Shown piece by piece: positions 34,935 through 44,900 of a stretch of 61,877 bases of DNA. The translations under genes were made by a program, and so were the position numbers. The stretch's first letter is position 1. Every line of letters begins with the position of its first letter. Source of the DNA: Leptospira sp. (lineage in GTDB: Bacteria > Spirochaetota > Leptospiria > Leptospirales > Leptospiraceae); assembly GCA_027531445.1 (NCBI GenBank), contig JAPZRK010000025.1, positions 1 through 61,877 on the forward strand, read 5' to 3'. The notes below the pieces were generated by a model that saw only the letters and a program-made list of their open reading frames with translations, was not told where the DNA came from and did no database searches.

Positions 34935-35717
34935 TTAAGCGCTAATTTCGACCAAAATGGCCGTTATATTATCCGTTCCGCCATGTTCATTCGCCAGGTG
35001 CAGAAGAGATTCGATCGTTTGATCACCATTGGTCTGCAAAAGAGTATTTTGAATCACTTTAAATGGAACCAAGCCATGCAAGCCATCGGAGCAAACGAGA
35101 AGTTTATCTCCAGCCTTTATTTTATTCTTAAACGCGACGGGTTTTAAAACCTGACCCGGCCCTAATGCTTGTGATACTACATTTCGTTGGGGGTGGGTTT
35201 CGGCCTCTTTTGGAGTAATGATACCCATCCTTACTAAATTCGATACAAAGGTTTGATCTTCACTAACTTGTGTTAAGATACCTTCTCTTAACAAATACAG
35301 TCGTGTATCACCAACCTGAGAACCGTATATGCTTCCACCGGAAAGATAACAAGCTGTGGCAACTGCACCCATTTTAACTAAGTCAGAATTAGTTTCAGCT
35401 AACTGATTCAGATTTTCATTTGCATTTTCTAATGCTGTCGTTGCAATCCGATCACTTTTTTCAACTTTGATCACTGGCCAGTTATTGATTATGTATTTCG
35501 CCACCGTTGAACTTGCGACTTCACCGCCTGCCGAACCACCCATACCATCGATGACAGAGAAAAAGATACCTTCTCCTCTGAGAGTGAGTTTTTGCCAAAC
35601 AGCAGAAGATTTATTTCCCATCATTTCCGAGTTTTTACCTCGAATGACAACGAAATTGTCCTCATTGTGAGATCTCATTTTTCCCACATCTGTTCCAAAA
35701 AAAATGGAAGCTTTCAT
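34935..35717 (-). CDS. PP2C-type Ser/Thr phosphatase (Stp/PrpC-like)
   Basis: 260 residues, the size of a single catalytic domain. Conserved motifs are seen in order: GKMRSHNEDNF, SVIDGMGGSAGGEVAS, GDTRLYLLR, LLVCSDGLHGL and GGTDNITAI, with all metal-binding Asp residues. No membrane segment. It is the last gene of a tight minus-strand operon (three-base gap to the SDR gene). It could oppose the Ser/Thr kinase domain encoded in the divergent operon. Confidence 0.93.
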   Translation of the reverse strand: MKASIFFGTDVGKMRSHNEDNFVVIRGKNSEMMGNKSSAVWQKLTLRGEGIFFSVIDGMGGSAGGEVASSTVAKYIINNWPVIKVEKSDRIATTALENANENLNQLAETNSDLVKMGAVATACYLSGGSIYGSQVGDTRLYLLREGILTQVSEDQTFVSNLVRMGIITPKEAETHPQRNVVSQALGPGQVLKPVAFKNKIKAGDKLLVCSDGLHGLVPFKVIQNTLLQTNGDQTIESLLHLANEHGGTDNITAILVEISA

Positions 35718-35720
35718 TGA

Positions 35721-36485
35721 TTAAACTGCCGTCCAACCACCATCAACAGGTAATGCGACCCCGGTCACAAATGATGAACCTTCACTTAAGAGCCAAATAC
35801 AAGCAGATGCTACCTCATCTGGTCTAGCCATTCGACCGATCGGATGCATACCTTCGATCGCTTTTTTCGTTTCTTCAGGCTTTCCAAAAGCATTAACAAT
35901 AATTTCACTCATATCAGTCTCAATGACACCAGGGCAAACAGCATTAACCCGAATTTTTTTATGAGCATATTCCAAGGCTACACTTTTAGTCATACCAACA
36001 ATCGCGTGTTTTGTTGCTGAATAAACCGCATTACCTTTATACCCAACAAGACTTGTCGCAGATCCAACATTCACAATTGACCCACCAGTGGATTTCATGA
36101 TCTTAATTTCTTCTTTCAAACAATACCAAGTCCCAGAGACATTTGTATTAATGACAGCACGAGCCACATCATCTGGATACTTTTCAATCATTGCGATTGT
36201 TCCAAGTAGACCTGCATTATTTACTGCATAATCCAATCGTCCATATTTGTTGAGCAATTCAGAAAAGAGACTTGCTATTGCTTCAAACCGAGAAATATCG
36301 CAAGCAATGAAGCTCGAGTTGGGAGAATCAGGTAAAATGGATTCCAAAGCCTTTTTTCCTAGTTCTTCTCTCCTTCCAGAGATTATGACCGTTGCGCCTT
36401 TTTTCGCCAAGTTTTTTGCAATGTCTAGGCCAAGACCCGATGTACTTCCTGTAACGAGAGCTATTTTATCTTGGAATTCTTTCAT
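35721..36485 (-). CDS. Short-chain dehydrogenase/reductase (FabG-like)
   Basis: 254 residues. The Rossmann motif TGSTSGLG near the N-terminus, NNAG (about residue 90), the Ser and YSATK catalytic residues (Tyr about 155) and the C-terminal PVDGGW identify a classical SDR. It is likely an NAD(P)H-dependent 3-oxoacyl reductase or an alcohol dehydrogenase. The neighbouring hotdog and ketosynthase genes favour reduction of a 3-oxoacyl thioester. Confidence 0.92.
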   Translation of the reverse strand: MKEFQDKIALVTGSTSGLGLDIAKNLAKKGATVIISGRREELGKKALESILPDSPNSSFIACDISRFEAIASLFSELLNKYGRLDYAVNNAGLLGTIAMIEKYPDDVARAVINTNVSGTWYCLKEEIKIMKSTGGSIVNVGSATSLVGYKGNAVYSATKHAIVGMTKSVALEYAHKKIRVNAVCPGVIETDMSEIIVNAFGKPEETKKAIEGMHPIGRMARPDEVASACIWLLSEGSSFVTGVALPVDGGWTAV

Positions 36486-37331
36486 TTATTTTCGAACCTT
36501 TGGAGAGTAACTTTTCGGGGCTTCCGAAACTTTCTTTTGATATGCGCTAATCAATTCATCAACTTTGGCAAATTGAATGTTTAAATCGGAATATTTGCCA
36601 TAATTTAATTCTTCCGCCAAACTAAGATTATATCTAATTTCATTCAAACAGGCTTTTGTTATCTCTAACGCCCTAATTTTTTCTTTCCTAAAAGGTGACT
36701 TTCTTGCTCTTGCACTTGCATTCACCATTTTTACGGAATATTTTCTAAGGCTTGCGGCGAGAATATCTTGTTCATGGGTAGGTAAATCGTTTGCGATTGT
36801 ATATACAGTTTTTAAAAGTTTGAGACATGAAATCCAAAGGGGAAATTTGCGATATACATCACCAAATTTTCGAATTTCATCAGACATGTTTTTAATATCT
36901 AAGTCTTTGGCGGCAATCAATTCCAAAAACTCTTGAGGGATCGGCACTACCTTTCTCTCATTATAATTAAAAAATAAAACAGAAATCCTAACACGAGTGA
37001 CCGAAACAGCTCCATTTTCTTTTGTTAAATGGAAAAACAACTCGAAGGATTTTTCACGCAAATTTTCAATCGTGACACGGGCCTCAACTAAATCACCAAA
37101 TAACAGCTCCGACTCATACGTAACAGTTGCATTAGTAAAAATGATACTTCGCCCATAAATATCTAAAACAGAAAAGCCCAAATATTGAAAGAATTGTAAG
37201 TGGGCTTCCAATACCAAATCAAGAACCGTAGCAAAAGAAACGTGTAACTCACCCCAAAGGTCCGTCTTTCGAATGGGTATCTCTGTTTTGAAATGATACT
37301 TGCTAGGTAATGGAAGCTCAACCTTAGCCAT
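36486..37331 (-). CDS. Hotdog thioesterase fused to an S23/bAvd-like four-helix bundle
   Basis: 281 residues. The first 145 or so form a 4HBT hotdog domain (RKTDLWGELHVSFATVLDLV, then a VEARVTIENLREKSFELFF strand pair), very close in layout to the next gene upstream. The C-terminal 120 residues are helical and read like the four-helix-bundle proteins encoded in spirochaetal 23S rRNA intervening sequences and in diversity-generating retroelements: FPLWISCLKLLKTVY, LPTHEQDILAASLRKYSVKM and EITKACLNEIRYNLSLAEEL. I know of no such fusion. No gap to the SDR gene and one base to the upstream hotdog gene, so all are co-transcribed. Confidence 0.75.
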   Translation of the reverse strand: MAKVELPLPSKYHFKTEIPIRKTDLWGELHVSFATVLDLVLEAHLQFFQYLGFSVLDIYGRSIIFTNATVTYESELLFGDLVEARVTIENLREKSFELFFHLTKENGAVSVTRVRISVLFFNYNERKVVPIPQEFLELIAAKDLDIKNMSDEIRKFGDVYRKFPLWISCLKLLKTVYTIANDLPTHEQDILAASLRKYSVKMVNASARARKSPFRKEKIRALEITKACLNEIRYNLSLAEELNYGKYSDLNIQFAKVDELISAYQKKVSEAPKSYSPKVRK

Positions 37332-37332
37332 G

Positions 37333-37782
37333 TTAATTTACCGGGTATCGTTTCTTAAAATCTTCTGGCACAGGCATGGTTCTTTTTTCTTGGTAATTGA
37401 AAAAAATTAGAACCGTTTTAGAGACGACACAAACTTCTCCATTTTCTTTTAAACCAACAGTGATCAGATCAAAGGATTTATTACCAAAATTGGTAGGTGT
37501 TACATGAAATGTTATGATTTCGCCTGCTTTGACTTCATTTTTAAACTCAACTTCCATCTTCGGAACGATGATGTTTGAACCTGCAATGTTCCACTTTGAG
37601 TCTCCTGTCGAGGCTAAAAAATGATCAAAAGCTTCATTGATGAGTAAAACCATATTTTCATATGTCACATGACTAACATAGGCACCACTCGCCGTGACTG
37701 CACTTCTCGCGTCTGCATGTCTTACGGCAATTTTTGTTTCAAATGCTCTATTTGTAGGTATTGTTATGCCAGAATCTGCCAT
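37333..37782 (-). CDS. Hotdog-fold acyl-CoA thioesterase-like protein
   Basis: 149 residues, the length of a single 4HBT hotdog domain. VRHADARSAVTASGAYVSHVTYENMVLLINEAF is the N-terminal strand and hot-dog helix with the Asp expected in the active site. VLIFFNYQEKRTMPVPEDF at the C-terminus is shared with the paralogue downstream. It probably hydrolyses or dehydrates an acyl-CoA/ACP thioester. First gene of the minus operon; its promoter faces that of the ketosynthase operon. Confidence 0.85.
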   Translation of the reverse strand: MADSGITIPTNRAFETKIAVRHADARSAVTASGAYVSHVTYENMVLLINEAFDHFLASTGDSKWNIAGSNIIVPKMEVEFKNEVKAGEIITFHVTPTNFGNKSFDLITVGLKENGEVCVVSKTVLIFFNYQEKRTMPVPEDFKKRYPVN

Positions 37783-37926
37783 ATTGCTCCGAGGGATTAA
37801 TCAAAGTTCAGTTCTTCACCTCAATTATCGGATTTAATTATACTGTTCTTTAAATTTGAAAAAACTCGCTGGACAAAGTTTTTAAATCACTCTATTTAGT
37901 ACTCTACTTCTGTTCTCGGAGAAGAC
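37783..37926. promoter_or_regulatory. Divergent promoter region of the ketosynthase/hotdog locus
   Basis: 144 bases separate the hotdog gene (minus) from the KAS II-like gene (plus). The region is AT-rich (TTTAATTATACT near 37832, TTTTTAAATCACTC near 37880) and must hold promoters for both operons. No clear palindrome is seen. CGGAG seven bases before the plus ATG is the ribosome site. Confidence 0.45.
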
Positions 37927-39201
37927 ATGGTAGAAAGAAAAAACCAACGTGTAGTGATTACTGGAATTGGAGTCATTCTTCCTGGAGCCTTAAGTGTTCC
38001 CGACTTTTGGAGCCATTTAGTGAAAGGCGAATCACAAATTGACTTTCTCACTCGCTTTTCGACAGAAGATATCAGGGTAAAAACTGCGGCCGAGTTACGC
38101 GACTTCAATTACAAAGATCATTTGCCAGATTTAGAACCTGCACATGCTAAAAATTACAACCGTGAAACGCTTGCTATTATGTCAGCTTTGAGCGACGCAC
38201 AAAAAGATGCGGGTCTCAACCGCAATTCTGTTGCACCAAATCGAGTTGGTTTTATCGACTCTTCCTCCCGCGCCTCTCTTGCCTGGTGGGAGCACGCTTG
38301 GAATTTGTATAATGAATCCAAGGATGATGCCCATTTCAATAAATATGCCGTCCTCACTTCCATGGCTTCCAATCCCACGAATCTCACAGCCATTTACGCT
38401 AACATCCAAGGATTTGTGACTACGATCACTGCGGCTTGTGTGGGCGGTCACCATGCGGCGGCTCTTTGTTTCCAAGCGATTCGAAAGAATCGTGCAGATG
38501 TCATGTACGCTGGTGGACATGAATTTCCTTTACTCAAGCCACTGATCAAAATGTATTCCGATCCTACTAGTTCAGTCATGTCGAGTGAGTCAAAAAATCC
38601 AAAGAACGCAATGCGGCCTTATGATAAGACAAGAGATGGGTTCATATTAGGTGAAGGGGCAATATGCCTTTGTATGGAATCCTACGATCATGCCGTCAAA
38701 CGTGGCGCTCGGATTTATGCCGAAATCCTAAGTACTTTAAGTTATAATGAAGCAAGTCACGCAATGCGTATGGATATGACTGGTGGTAAAGCGGCAAAAG
38801 GCCTGAGTGACCTTCTAAGAATTAGCAAACGCTCACTTTCAGACATTGACTATTTCTGTGGTCATGGAACTGCAACGCATAACAACGATCTTGCTGAGAG
38901 CCGTGCACTGAATCTACTTTATGATGGCGCACCAAAAAGTTCATGGTCGCCATTAGGATCTATAAAACCGATCTACGGTCATACTTTTGGAGCGGCTGGC
39001 ATTATTAATTTAGCGGCATCCTCTCTTATGATTCACAATCAAACTCTTTGTCCGACGATCAATCTCACACATCCCGATGATGAGTGTGATCATGATCATG
39101 TAGCAGAAGGGGCCCGTAAAACAAAAATCAATAATATAGTATCACTAGCATTTGCTATCGGTAGCCAATCGTCCTTTGTGAGTGTAGCCAATCCCAACTA
39201 A
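37927..39201 (+). CDS. KAS II/FabF-like beta-ketoacyl synthase
   Basis: 424 residues, the normal KAS II length. The catalytic triad can be read: Cys171 in TAACVGG, His313 in CGHGTATHNND and His352 in YGHTFGAAG, plus Lys347. It condenses an acyl thioester with a malonyl-type extender. The chain-flipping and N-terminal regions differ from housekeeping FabF (VVITGIGVILPGALS at the start), so it is probably a specialised synthase. First gene of a long plus-strand operon; the CoA-transferase follows after six bases. No acyl carrier protein gene is near. Confidence 0.9.
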   Translation: MVERKNQRVVITGIGVILPGALSVPDFWSHLVKGESQIDFLTRFSTEDIRVKTAAELRDFNYKDHLPDLEPAHAKNYNRETLAIMSALSDAQKDAGLNRNSVAPNRVGFIDSSSRASLAWWEHAWNLYNESKDDAHFNKYAVLTSMASNPTNLTAIYANIQGFVTTITAACVGGHHAAALCFQAIRKNRADVMYAGGHEFPLLKPLIKMYSDPTSSVMSSESKNPKNAMRPYDKTRDGFILGEGAICLCMESYDHAVKRGARIYAEILSTLSYNEASHAMRMDMTGGKAAKGLSDLLRISKRSLSDIDYFCGHGTATHNNDLAESRALNLLYDGAPKSSWSPLGSIKPIYGHTFGAAGIINLAASSLMIHNQTLCPTINLTHPDDECDHDHVAEGARKTKINNIVSLAFAIGSQSSFVSVANPN

Positions 39202-39207
39202 ACTCGA

Positions 39208-40959
39208 ATGATTATGCCGACAAAAATTTTTGAAGACCCAGATACAATGGTTAGGGAGACCATTCCGTTAGGTGCATACATCCATCTAGCGGCTACTATG
39301 TCTAGACCCAATGCTCTGATTTATGCATTGACTAGACAATTCTCGGGCAAAGATCCAGCCTTTACTGTAAGTGTTGCAGGGCTTCATTCAAGTGCGCATG
39401 CATTGACGATCTCTGGTATCATTAAAAAAGCGATTATTGGTTTTGCGGGTGATAATTATCCTAGACCCCAACCAAACGCCCTCTACTCCAATCTTTTAAA
39501 AGGTGAACCATTCGAAACTGAGCTTTGGTCCTTGTTAACACTCATTCAAAGACTACAAGCTGGTGCAATGAGGTTGCCAGGCTTTATCACAAATTCTCTT
39601 TTAAATTCAGACTTGTTGACTGACAAACTTGGCAAAACAGCACATTTGATTCCTTCCCCATTTCCAATTGAAGACGACAAAAATTCATTACTGATGATTT
39701 CACCATTGAATCCTGATTATACGCTAATTCACGGCGTCATTGGAGATGAAAATGGAAACCTCGTTCTCACAAATCCTTCTGGCGAAGGAATTTGGGGGGC
39801 GATGGCGGCAACAAAAGGAATCATTGCTTCTTGTGAGCGAATTGTTCCGAGCGGATCTATTCCACCAGAATTGATTTCCATACCAGGCACAAAAGTAATT
39901 GCCATCACCGAAGCCCGATTTGGTGCCCATCCCCAAAGTTTGCGTATCTTTCCAGTTCCAGGTTTAGAGATATACAAAGATCTCAGCACATATATGGATG
40001 ATTACGAATTCCAAGTAGATGCAAATTTTGCCGCCGCGGCAGAAGAAAAAATCCGCAAACGCTGGATGGAGGAATGGGTCTACGGACCGAAATCTCACGA
40101 GGATTACTTACATTATGTTGGTAGTAATCGTTTGCGTAAACTGACAAAACTTCCAGAACCACAACCCATGTTAGATCCTCAAAGTGCAGATACCACTAAC
40201 GACTCTGAACAGATGATCATACTTGCGGCCAGAGCTATTATGGAACATGTAAAAGGGCGAGGTTATACCACACTTTTAGCTGGTATTGGCGCGGCACATA
40301 TTGCCTGTTGGACGGCCGCTCACCTTCTTAAAAAAGAGGGCATCCATGTCCATGTGATGACAGAACTTGGCTTTTACTCAATGACTCCATCTATGGGTGA
40401 TGTTTTTTTATTCAGTCAATTGCATGCGAATACATCTCATGGACTTTCCGATATCACTCAAATTTTGGGAATGCTCGTTCCAGATAAATGTTTAGGAGTG
40501 ATGGGAGCCGCGGAAATCGATTGGTTTGGGAATGTAAATTCCATCGCTACTGGAAAAGGAAAATTCATTGTAGGATCAGGCGGTGCAAACGACATTGCAT
40601 CCACTGCAGATTGTATTATCGTTGCAAAAGCGATCCGCCAACGATACGTCCGAAAAGTAAACTTTATTACTTCTAACGGCGATCGGGTCAAAGAAGCAGT
40701 CTGTCAATTCGGTAGATTCCGACGGGATAAAAAAGAGCATATCTTTGAGTTCACTCATTGGATTGCCCCACCATCAGATCCAGATATGGAACCTGAAGAG
40801 GCAGTCCTCAAATTTACAAATTGGATGCCGGCAGATGACGTTCCACCGAAAGAGGAACTTCCTCCTACATCAGAAGAGCTGACAATTCTTCGATCATTAG
40901 ATCCAGAACGTATTTATATAGAACAGTTTATGGTTTACAGAAGCCTTCCAGGAGATTGA
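39208..40959 (+). CDS. Fused alpha-beta family I CoA-transferase (glutaconate CoA-transferase-like)
   Basis: 583 residues, the sum of the two usual subunits. The first half carries GLHSSAHALT and the second the active-site Glu386 in MTELGFYSM and the glycine loop GSGGANDIAS. It would move CoA between carboxylic acids or acyl-CoAs through a glutamyl-CoA thioester. Flanked by ketosynthases with gaps of six and one bases, so it probably supplies or removes the acyl-CoA used by them. Confidence 0.85.
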   Translation: MIMPTKIFEDPDTMVRETIPLGAYIHLAATMSRPNALIYALTRQFSGKDPAFTVSVAGLHSSAHALTISGIIKKAIIGFAGDNYPRPQPNALYSNLLKGEPFETELWSLLTLIQRLQAGAMRLPGFITNSLLNSDLLTDKLGKTAHLIPSPFPIEDDKNSLLMISPLNPDYTLIHGVIGDENGNLVLTNPSGEGIWGAMAATKGIIASCERIVPSGSIPPELISIPGTKVIAITEARFGAHPQSLRIFPVPGLEIYKDLSTYMDDYEFQVDANFAAAAEEKIRKRWMEEWVYGPKSHEDYLHYVGSNRLRKLTKLPEPQPMLDPQSADTTNDSEQMIILAARAIMEHVKGRGYTTLLAGIGAAHIACWTAAHLLKKEGIHVHVMTELGFYSMTPSMGDVFLFSQLHANTSHGLSDITQILGMLVPDKCLGVMGAAEIDWFGNVNSIATGKGKFIVGSGGANDIASTADCIIVAKAIRQRYVRKVNFITSNGDRVKEAVCQFGRFRRDKKEHIFEFTHWIAPPSDPDMEPEEAVLKFTNWMPADDVPPKEELPPTSEELTILRSLDPERIYIEQFMVYRSLPGD

Positions 40960-40960
40960 A

Positions 40961-41944
40961 ATGAATACTATGGGTACAAAAAATCTACAATATTTCGGGG
41001 TCGAGTTCAAAGGCGTAGGACACTACTTACCAGAGCGTATTGTCTACAACGACGAGATTCGGACACGACTTAAATACCCAGAAATGCACCCTGCAGAAAA
41101 AGCCGTAATCGGCAATATTGGCGTCACCGAAAGACACCGAGTGAATGAAACTGAAACTGTTCCTTTTATGGCTATGAAAGCCGCCAATGACGCATTAGCT
41201 GATGCAAAGATGAAGCCTGAAGAGATAGATCTTTTTATCCTTGCAAACTGGACCGATCGATACTATCTTCCTGATCTGGCTCCCCAAGCGTCCAAACTTA
41301 CGGGGACTAAAAATGCTCTCGCTTTTGATATTTCGACAGCTTGTACTGGTTTTGTGCACGGAGTCCAGATGGCTTCTTGTTATTTACAATCTGGACGTTG
41401 GAAGAACGCACTAGTCATTGGATCTGAAAGATTTAGTGTTCGAACTCGGATGGGTGGTTATGGTGAGTTCACGGCTGGAGATGCTGCCGCTGGAGTTGTG
41501 CTGTCATACACAGGAACAAAAGAAACCGGACTCATTGATTCGTTCTTAGTTGATGAAGCGGACCTTGCAGATATCATCGTAACAGGACCACCTCCAAATA
41601 GTTATGTGAAGAGTTATCCAGAACTCGTTACAAATGCGGCAGATTTAACCTTAAAAGCATTTGATATGCTCATGGAAAAACATGGCCTCACTCCCGAAGA
41701 CGTAGATTGGGTAGTTCCGCACCCAGGCACCGATATCGTCGTTCAAGATGTTCTAAATCGCATCAAATTTCCAAGAGATCGAGTATTGGGCAATTTTGAT
41801 CGTGTTGGCAATGCATCAGCGGCTTCTATCCCTATTGTCATTTCAGAATATTACAAAAAAGGTATTATCAAAAAAGGGCAGTTGATACTAGCTCCTGCAG
41901 TTGGCGGGGGCTTCTATTGGGGTGGCCTCTTATTTCGTTTTTAG
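40961..41944 (+). CDS. KAS III/FabH-like 3-oxoacyl synthase
   Basis: 327 residues. The FabH-type triad is present: Cys128 in TACTGF, His254 in PHPGTD and Asn284 in RVGNASAAS. It would start a chain by condensing an acyl-CoA with malonyl-ACP or another acyl thioester. The first residues (GVEFKGVGHYLPERIVYNDEI) are longer than in FabH. One base follows the CoA-transferase stop; the kinase gene follows after 20 bases, so lipid and signalling genes seem to share a transcript. Confidence 0.9.
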   Translation: MNTMGTKNLQYFGVEFKGVGHYLPERIVYNDEIRTRLKYPEMHPAEKAVIGNIGVTERHRVNETETVPFMAMKAANDALADAKMKPEEIDLFILANWTDRYYLPDLAPQASKLTGTKNALAFDISTACTGFVHGVQMASCYLQSGRWKNALVIGSERFSVRTRMGGYGEFTAGDAAAGVVLSYTGTKETGLIDSFLVDEADLADIIVTGPPPNSYVKSYPELVTNAADLTLKAFDMLMEKHGLTPEDVDWVVPHPGTDIVVQDVLNRIKFPRDRVLGNFDRVGNASAASIPIVISEYYKKGIIKKGQLILAPAVGGGFYWGGLLFRF

Positions 41945-41964
41945 TTAACAAAGAGAGATAAAGT

Positions 41965-44900
41965 ATGATTTCATTTTCTGGCTACCAAATCCGCAAGCGG
42001 ATGAATGCGGAAGGTTCTCCTTCGCAAGTTTATTTAGCATCTTCCATCGAAGATGGCAAAGAAGTTGTCGTTAAGTACATTTCCATTTCCGATCCTTTAC
42101 ATCCTGCCATTGTCAATTTACGAAACGAATTTGAAATTCTCACTTATTTGCATGGGCACAATCTTGGAATCAAACCTTTTGAATTCCGTAGACTTGCTGA
42201 TGGCCACGCACTCGTTATCGATTATTTGAAAGGACAGTTCCTCTTTGATATCATCAACTTAAAAGAAGATCATCAAATACCTTTACCAATGTTCTACGAT
42301 GTTGCGATCACCTTGGCTGAAGACTTAGCTGAGTTACATCGACATAAAGTGATGCATAAGGACATCAAACCTGACAATATCATCTATTTCCCAGAAACAC
42401 ATCGTGCCAAGTTGATTGACTTTGGAATTTCCACTCGTCTCTCAAAGGAAGAAAGTGGGTTTTACGCACCTAACCAACTAGAAGGCTCTGTTCAATACAT
42501 TTCCCCAGAACAAACTGGTCGTATGAACAGGTCAGTAGATTATCGAACTGACTTCTATTCTTTGGGTGTTTTGTTTTTTGAATTGTCTTCCGGTCAGCTT
42601 CCGTTTAAGGGCTCGGATCTCATGGAGATCATCCATTCTCACATTGCAAAACCCCCGCGTCATCCGATTGAGATCAATCCAAAGATACCCACTTCCCTCA
42701 ATGCAATTATCCTCAAATTATTAGAGAAAAATGCGGAAAACAGATACCAGACTTCTTATGGATTAAAGTTCGATTTAGAAAAGTCCTTAAAATTTTTCAA
42801 AGAGGGCAAACTTACAGAGAATTTTACACTTGGGGAACGGGATTTCTCTGAGGAATTTAGAATTCCGCAAAAACTTTATGGAAGAAGTGAAGAACTCAAA
42901 CAACTGTTAGCTTCTTTTAGCAAAGTAGGCCAAGAAGGCACTACGGAAGTTGTGCTCATTGGCGGGTATTCTGGAGTCGGTAAATCATCATTAGTTCGTG
43001 AAGTTCAAAAGCCGATCACCGCTCTACGCGGATACTTCCTTTCTGGAAAATACGACCAGTACAATCGAAGCGAACCATTCAGTGCCATATTACAGGTATT
43101 ATCTTCACTTGTGCGAATGATCTTAACCGAACCTCCAGACTCAATCGCACGTTGGAAGGAAAGGATTGTCAGTGCCCTGGGAAGTAACGGTAAAGTCATC
43201 ACTGATATTTTACCAGATTTGATCCACATCATTGGTGAACAGAAAACTGTAGCCGAGATGGGAGCCAACGAAAACGCAAACCGTTTTTATGCAGTATTCC
43301 TAGACTTCATACGCGTGTTTGCTGATAGAGAACACCCATTAGCCATATTTTTAGACGATATGCAATGGGCAGACTCTGCTTCCCTTCAGCTACTCAGAAC
43401 TCTGCTAGAAGATAGAAGTGCTGGTTCTCTTTTTATCATGTTGGCATACCGTGATAACGAAACAGATGCTAACCATCCATTTACACTCTTAATTGAAGAT
43501 ATCAAAAAAGAAAGTGGTTCGCTTCCTTCTATCATTCTCAAACCACTTTCAAACGTCGATATCGCACAATTATTATCTGATTCATTGTATACTCCAGTAG
43601 CACAGGTTCAACCACTCGCTGATCTTTTAAGTGCCAAAACCGGAGGAAATCCGTTTTTCATTACCGAGCTACTCAAACAATTGATTCGCCAAGATTTGAT
43701 TCGATTTGATGGAACGGCTGGTTCAGAAGGTCATGGGGCTTGGATTTGGGATCTTGCAAAGATCAAAGAAGCTTCGATCTCAGACAATGTCGTTGAACTC
43801 CTTTTACAAAGAATGCGTTCACTACCAAAAGAAAGCCAAGACCTCCTTCGAACTGCGTCTAGCATCGGAAGTTCCTTCGATCTTTATACATTGGCACAAA
43901 TTACAAATAGAAGTTATAGCGAAATTGTAAAACTCATTTCAGATACAGTAAGTGAAGAGTTGTTCATTCCGATGGGAGACGACTATCGAAAATTAGATTC
44001 ATTAACCAATGAATTGAACGACGTAAACAAAGCAACAGCGCTTTCGATCCGTCTTCGTTTCCAACATGATAGAGTGCAACAAGCTGGATACGAACTCCTT
44101 TCAAAGGAAGAAAGACCTAAGTTGCATTTATCGATAGCTAAGGTACTTTTATCTTCCACACCGAAAGAGCTATTGGAAGAAAAGATCTTTGATTTGGTGA
44201 GTCATTGCAACAAAGCAGTCGCAGCGACGAACAACAAAGACGACTTCAAACAATTTTTAGCATTAAACCAAATCGCAGCAAAAAGGGCAAAAAGTGCCGC
44301 CGCCTATGCACCTTGCCTTGAGTATTTAAAAACTGCAGAACAGATGATTCTGCATATCTATTCCAATCCAAATGCTGTTTGGTCAGAGGATTACAAACTC
44401 GCTCGAGATACATATTTAGCTCTTGCCGAGGCAGAATACCTCAATGGAAATTTTGAAGCATCTGAGAAATTAATTTCAAATATTCTAAAATACGTAAAAA
44501 CACCTTTAGAAAAAGCAGAAACTTACAAGATTCTCATTGTCCAATACTCACTCAAAGCAGCTTATAAAGAATCCGTTGACGCAGGACTTGAAGCTCTCGC
44601 GCTCCTAGGGATTAATATTTCCAAAGAAAATGTAGATGAGGCCATTGGAAAAGAAGTCGCGCGCATCAAAGAACTTTCGGAGGGCAAACCTACTGATTCC
44701 CTCATTGATGCACCACTTATGGAAAACCCAGAGATGAAAGCAGCGGTCACCCTGCTTACTGACTTGATGAGTCCATGTTGGAATTCATACCCAAATATGT
44801 TTCCACTTCTTGTATTCAAATCTGTAAATCTTTATTTGGAATATGGATTAAACCCAGTTTCTTACGGTTATTCTTGTTACGGAATCATTTTGGGTGGCGG

